DNA of 17,366 nucleotides from Gammaproteobacteria bacterium. Lineage in GTDB: Bacteria; Pseudomonadota; Gammaproteobacteria; GCA-001735895. The notes beneath the pieces were generated by a model. The model saw only the letters and a list, made by a program, of their open reading frames with translations. It had not been told where the DNA came from and ran no database searches. This document shows, piece after piece, positions 16,047 to 17,366 of the stretch. Position numbers and translations under genes: made by a program. Within the stretch, counting starts at the first letter, position 1; every line of letters starts with the position of its first letter. The stretch lies in assembly GCA_029882955.1 (NCBI GenBank), contig JAOUJX010000036.1:1-17366 (forward strand), in the 5' to 3' direction.

Positions 16047-16430
16047 ATGGAAAATTTAAATAGCATTTTACTGGTCGTTCAGGTGATCCTCTCTATTAGT
16101 TTAATCGTGCTGATTCTCATGCAGCATGGTAAAGGGGCGGATGCGGGCGCCGCTTTTGGTAGCGGGGCGTCCTCTACCGTATTTGGCGCGCGGGGCTCGG
16201 GTAACTTTTTAAGTAGAACGACGACGATACTGGCAGCGTTGTTCTTTGTGGTTTGTATGGCTTTAGCCTATCTCGCGGTGAACCGGACGGGGCCTGCTAG
16301 CGTGGTGGAAAGCGTGACTACAATGGAGTCTGCGACAACGCAGACAATAAATTCCGAAGAGTCGGATTTACCGCCGCTTGACGGCGCGGCAGAAACATCG
16401 TCAGGTTCCGACCTGCCGCCTGCCAACTGA
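16047..16430 (+). CDS. secG: Preprotein translocase subunit SecG
   Basis: SecG is the small accessory subunit of the SecYEG channel and improves SecA-driven protein export across the inner membrane. The 127 residues contain two membrane helices (about 7-25 and 57-77). They flank the conserved cytoplasmic loop LMQHGKGADAGAAFGSGASS and TVFGARGSGNFLSRTT, the family hallmark. The C-terminal tail (about 84-127) is rich in Ser, Thr, Pro and acidic residues, longer than required and typically variable. AGG seven bases before ATG 16047, overlapping the tpiA stop region, is the ribosome binding site, so translation is probably linked to tpiA. tRNA-Leu begins nine bases after the stop. Confidence 0.96.
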   Translation: MENLNSILLVVQVILSISLIVLILMQHGKGADAGAAFGSGASSTVFGARGSGNFLSRTTTILAALFFVVCMALAYLAVNRTGPASVVESVTTMESATTQTINSEESDLPPLDGAAETSSGSDLPPAN

Positions 16431-16439
16431 TCGATTATT

Positions 16440-16524
16440 GCCGATGTGGTGGAATTGGTAGACACGCTATCTTGAGGGGGTAGTGGCGAAAGCTGTGCCG
16501 GTTCGACTCCGGCCATCGGCACCA
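16440..16524 (+). tRNA. tRNA-Leu (anticodon GAG), CCA encoded
   Basis: An 85-base class II tRNA. The acceptor stem GCCGATG (16440-16446) pairs with CATCGGC (16514-16520), followed by A and encoded CCA (16522-16524). The D-arm contains GGAATTGGTAGA. The anticodon stem CTATC/GGTAG (one T-G pair) encloses TTGAGGG with anticodon GAG at 16474-16476. A long variable arm with a GAAA loop and a T-arm GCCGG-TTCGACT-CCGGC complete it. GAG reads CUC and CUU leucine codons. The placement directly after secG is the same as leuU in E. coli, suggesting cotranscription and processing from the secG message. Confidence 0.97.
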
Positions 16525-16761
16525 TATTTTAGTGAGTAACCTGGTAAGAAATAATCAGGATTTAGCCTTTGATGTAATATCAGGCAAAATTAATAAGCCA
16601 GGCTATAATTTCGGACAATATTGATGATAAAGACTGCGATTTTTTAATGGAGATCATTTAAAAAAGACATCAAAAATGTTCTTTCTTGATACTATATACT
16701 GGCCATAATAGACTAGCCGTGAACTGAATGCTGGCTATTTCTAAGAGACAAAAAATAACCC
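16525..16761 (+). promoter_or_regulatory. AT-rich spacer with candidate nuo promoters
   Basis: The 237 bases between tRNA-Leu and nuoA contain no gene I can support. The best promoter candidate is TTGATA (16686-16691), 17 bases, TAGACT (16709-16714), which would start transcription about 40 bases before nuoA. A perfect TATAAT at 16604-16609 lacks a good -35. A hairpin at 16565-16585 (GCCT..GAT with ATCAGGC, two-base bulge) has no U-run, so it is not a clear terminator for the tRNA transcript. AT-rich runs at 16639-16668 could be an UP-element or regulator site, but I recognise no specific operator. Confidence 0.4.
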
Positions 16762-17118
16762 ATGTTAGCTAACTATCTGCCCATACTAATATTCATGCTA
16801 GTGACGGTTGTCATGGGATCAGTATTCATTATTCTGGGAAAATTGCTCGGGCCTTCCCGTCCCGATGCGGAAAAGAACTCACCTTACGAATGCGGCTTCG
16901 AGGCCTTCGAAGATAGTCGCATGAAATTCGACGTGCGTTATTATCTGGTCGCTATTCTGTTTATTATTTTCGATCTGGAAATCGCATTTCTGTTTCCCTG
17001 GGCGATCGTGCTCGATCAGATCGGTACTTTTGGATTGCTGGCGATGGCGGTTTTTCTTGGCGTGCTGGTGATTGGCTTTATTTATGAGTGGAAGAAAGGG
17101 GCTCTGGAATGGGAATAG
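16762..17118 (+). CDS. nuoA: NADH-quinone oxidoreductase subunit A
   Basis: NuoA is a small membrane-arm subunit of the proton-pumping complex I, close to the quinone site. The 118 residues contain three membrane helices (about 5-29, 59-82, 87-109). The hallmark loop [10 protein letters not shown] (40-49) with its conserved Cys, [20 protein letters not shown] (56-75) with conserved acidic residues, and the terminal [10 protein letters not shown] are all present. ATG 16762 gives the expected N-terminus; the only ribosome-binding candidate is a distant AAGAGA. The gene is the first of the nuo operon and overlaps nuoB by ten bases, so the two are translationally coupled. Confidence 0.98.
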   Translation: MLANYLPILIFMLVTVVMGSVFIILGKLLGPSRPDAEKNSPYECGFEAFEDSRMKFDVRYYLVAILFIIFDLEIAFLFPWAIVLDQIGTFGLLAMAVFLGVLVIGFIYEWKKGALEWE

Positions 17119-17366
17119 AAGGCGTATTCGAACAGGGCTTCGTCACAACCTCTGCGGACAAGCTCATAAACTGGGCGCGAACGGGTTCGATGTGGCCGAT
17201 GACATTCGGTCTGGCCTGTTGTGCAGTAGAGATGATGCAGGCCGGCGCCTCGCGTTATGACCTTGACCGATTTGGTATTATTTTTCGCCCGAGCCCGCGA
17301 CAGTCCGATGTGATGATTGTCGCCGGTACTCTGGTAAATAAGATGGCCCCGGCACTACGAAAGGTC
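17109..17366 (+). CDS. nuoB: NADH-quinone oxidoreductase subunit B (5' part, cut by window end)
   Basis: The frame from ATG 17109 stays open to the last base, giving 86 residues ([11 protein letters not shown], then [20 protein letters not shown]). [11 protein letters not shown] contains the tandem Cys37-Cys38 pair that ligates cluster N2, and [20 protein letters not shown] and [12 protein letters not shown] are family sequences. The other two N2 cysteines would lie beyond the window. NuoB is the peripheral-arm subunit that holds the terminal iron-sulfur cluster donating electrons to quinone. The start overlaps the nuoA end by ten bases, typical for nuo operons. The start choice is supported by the N-terminus matching bacterial NuoB. 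Confidence 0.97.
   Translation, partial: MGIEGVFEQGFVTTSADKLINWARTGSMWPMTFGLACCAVEMMQAGASRYDLDRFGIIFRPSPRQSDVMIVAGTLVNKMAPALRKV

Noticed and set aside
15254..16542. GTGAGTAACCT repeated before tpiA (15254) and after tRNA-Leu (16532)
   Set aside because: Eleven-base matches are expected by chance many times in a window of this size, and the copies share no flanking similarity.
16565..16585. Hairpin after tRNA-Leu as a transcription terminator
   Set aside because: The stem is interrupted by a bulge and no U-run follows it.

Overview
The window looks like a gammaproteobacterial chromosome segment of moderate GC content. CarA, CarB, GreA, YhbY, RlmE, FtsH, FolP, GlmM, TpiA, SecG, NuoA and NuoB all read as close relatives of their gammaproteobacterial counterparts. 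A MotY-type flagellar protein supports this, because MotY is typical of gammaproteobacteria with Na+-driven polar flagella. I could not place the genus from the sequence alone.

Region 1 (1-4886) is a mixed block: the 3' end of a YbfF-like alpha/beta hydrolase, motY, an unrecognised 108-residue gene, a PduO-type cob(I)alamin adenosyltransferase on the minus strand, a membrane Ser/Thr protein kinase, and an EamA-family transporter on the minus strand. The kinase is the most unusual gene here. It keeps the membrane segments, juxtamembrane helical repeat and kinase domain of the CHASE2-kinase family but has almost none of the periplasmic CHASE2 sensor.

Region 2 (4887-5073) is a 187-base control region in front of carAB. 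It holds two tandem sigma70-like promoter candidates, a palindrome resembling an ARG box inside the second one, and an intrinsic-terminator-like hairpin with a U-run just before the carA ribosome binding site. This suggests arginine- and pyrimidine-responsive control of carbamoyl phosphate synthesis.

Region 3 (5074-16524) is the conserved housekeeping cluster carA-carB-greA / yhbY (minus) / rlmE-ftsH-folP-glmM-tpiA-secG-tRNA-Leu(GAG). It covers carbamoyl phosphate synthesis, transcript cleavage, 50S maturation, membrane proteolysis, folate synthesis, the peptidoglycan/LPS amino-sugar precursor, glycolysis, protein export and a tRNA. Two junctions are notable. A strong terminator ends directly on the folP start codon, and a 15-codon mini-ORF bridges folP and glmM by stop/start overlaps.

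Region 4 (16525-17366) is a 237-base AT-rich spacer with promoter candidates, then the start of a complex I operon: nuoA complete, nuoB cut by the window edge. There are no rRNA genes, CRISPR arrays, insertion sequences or phage genes. The longest stretch without a gene is the 237-base spacer.
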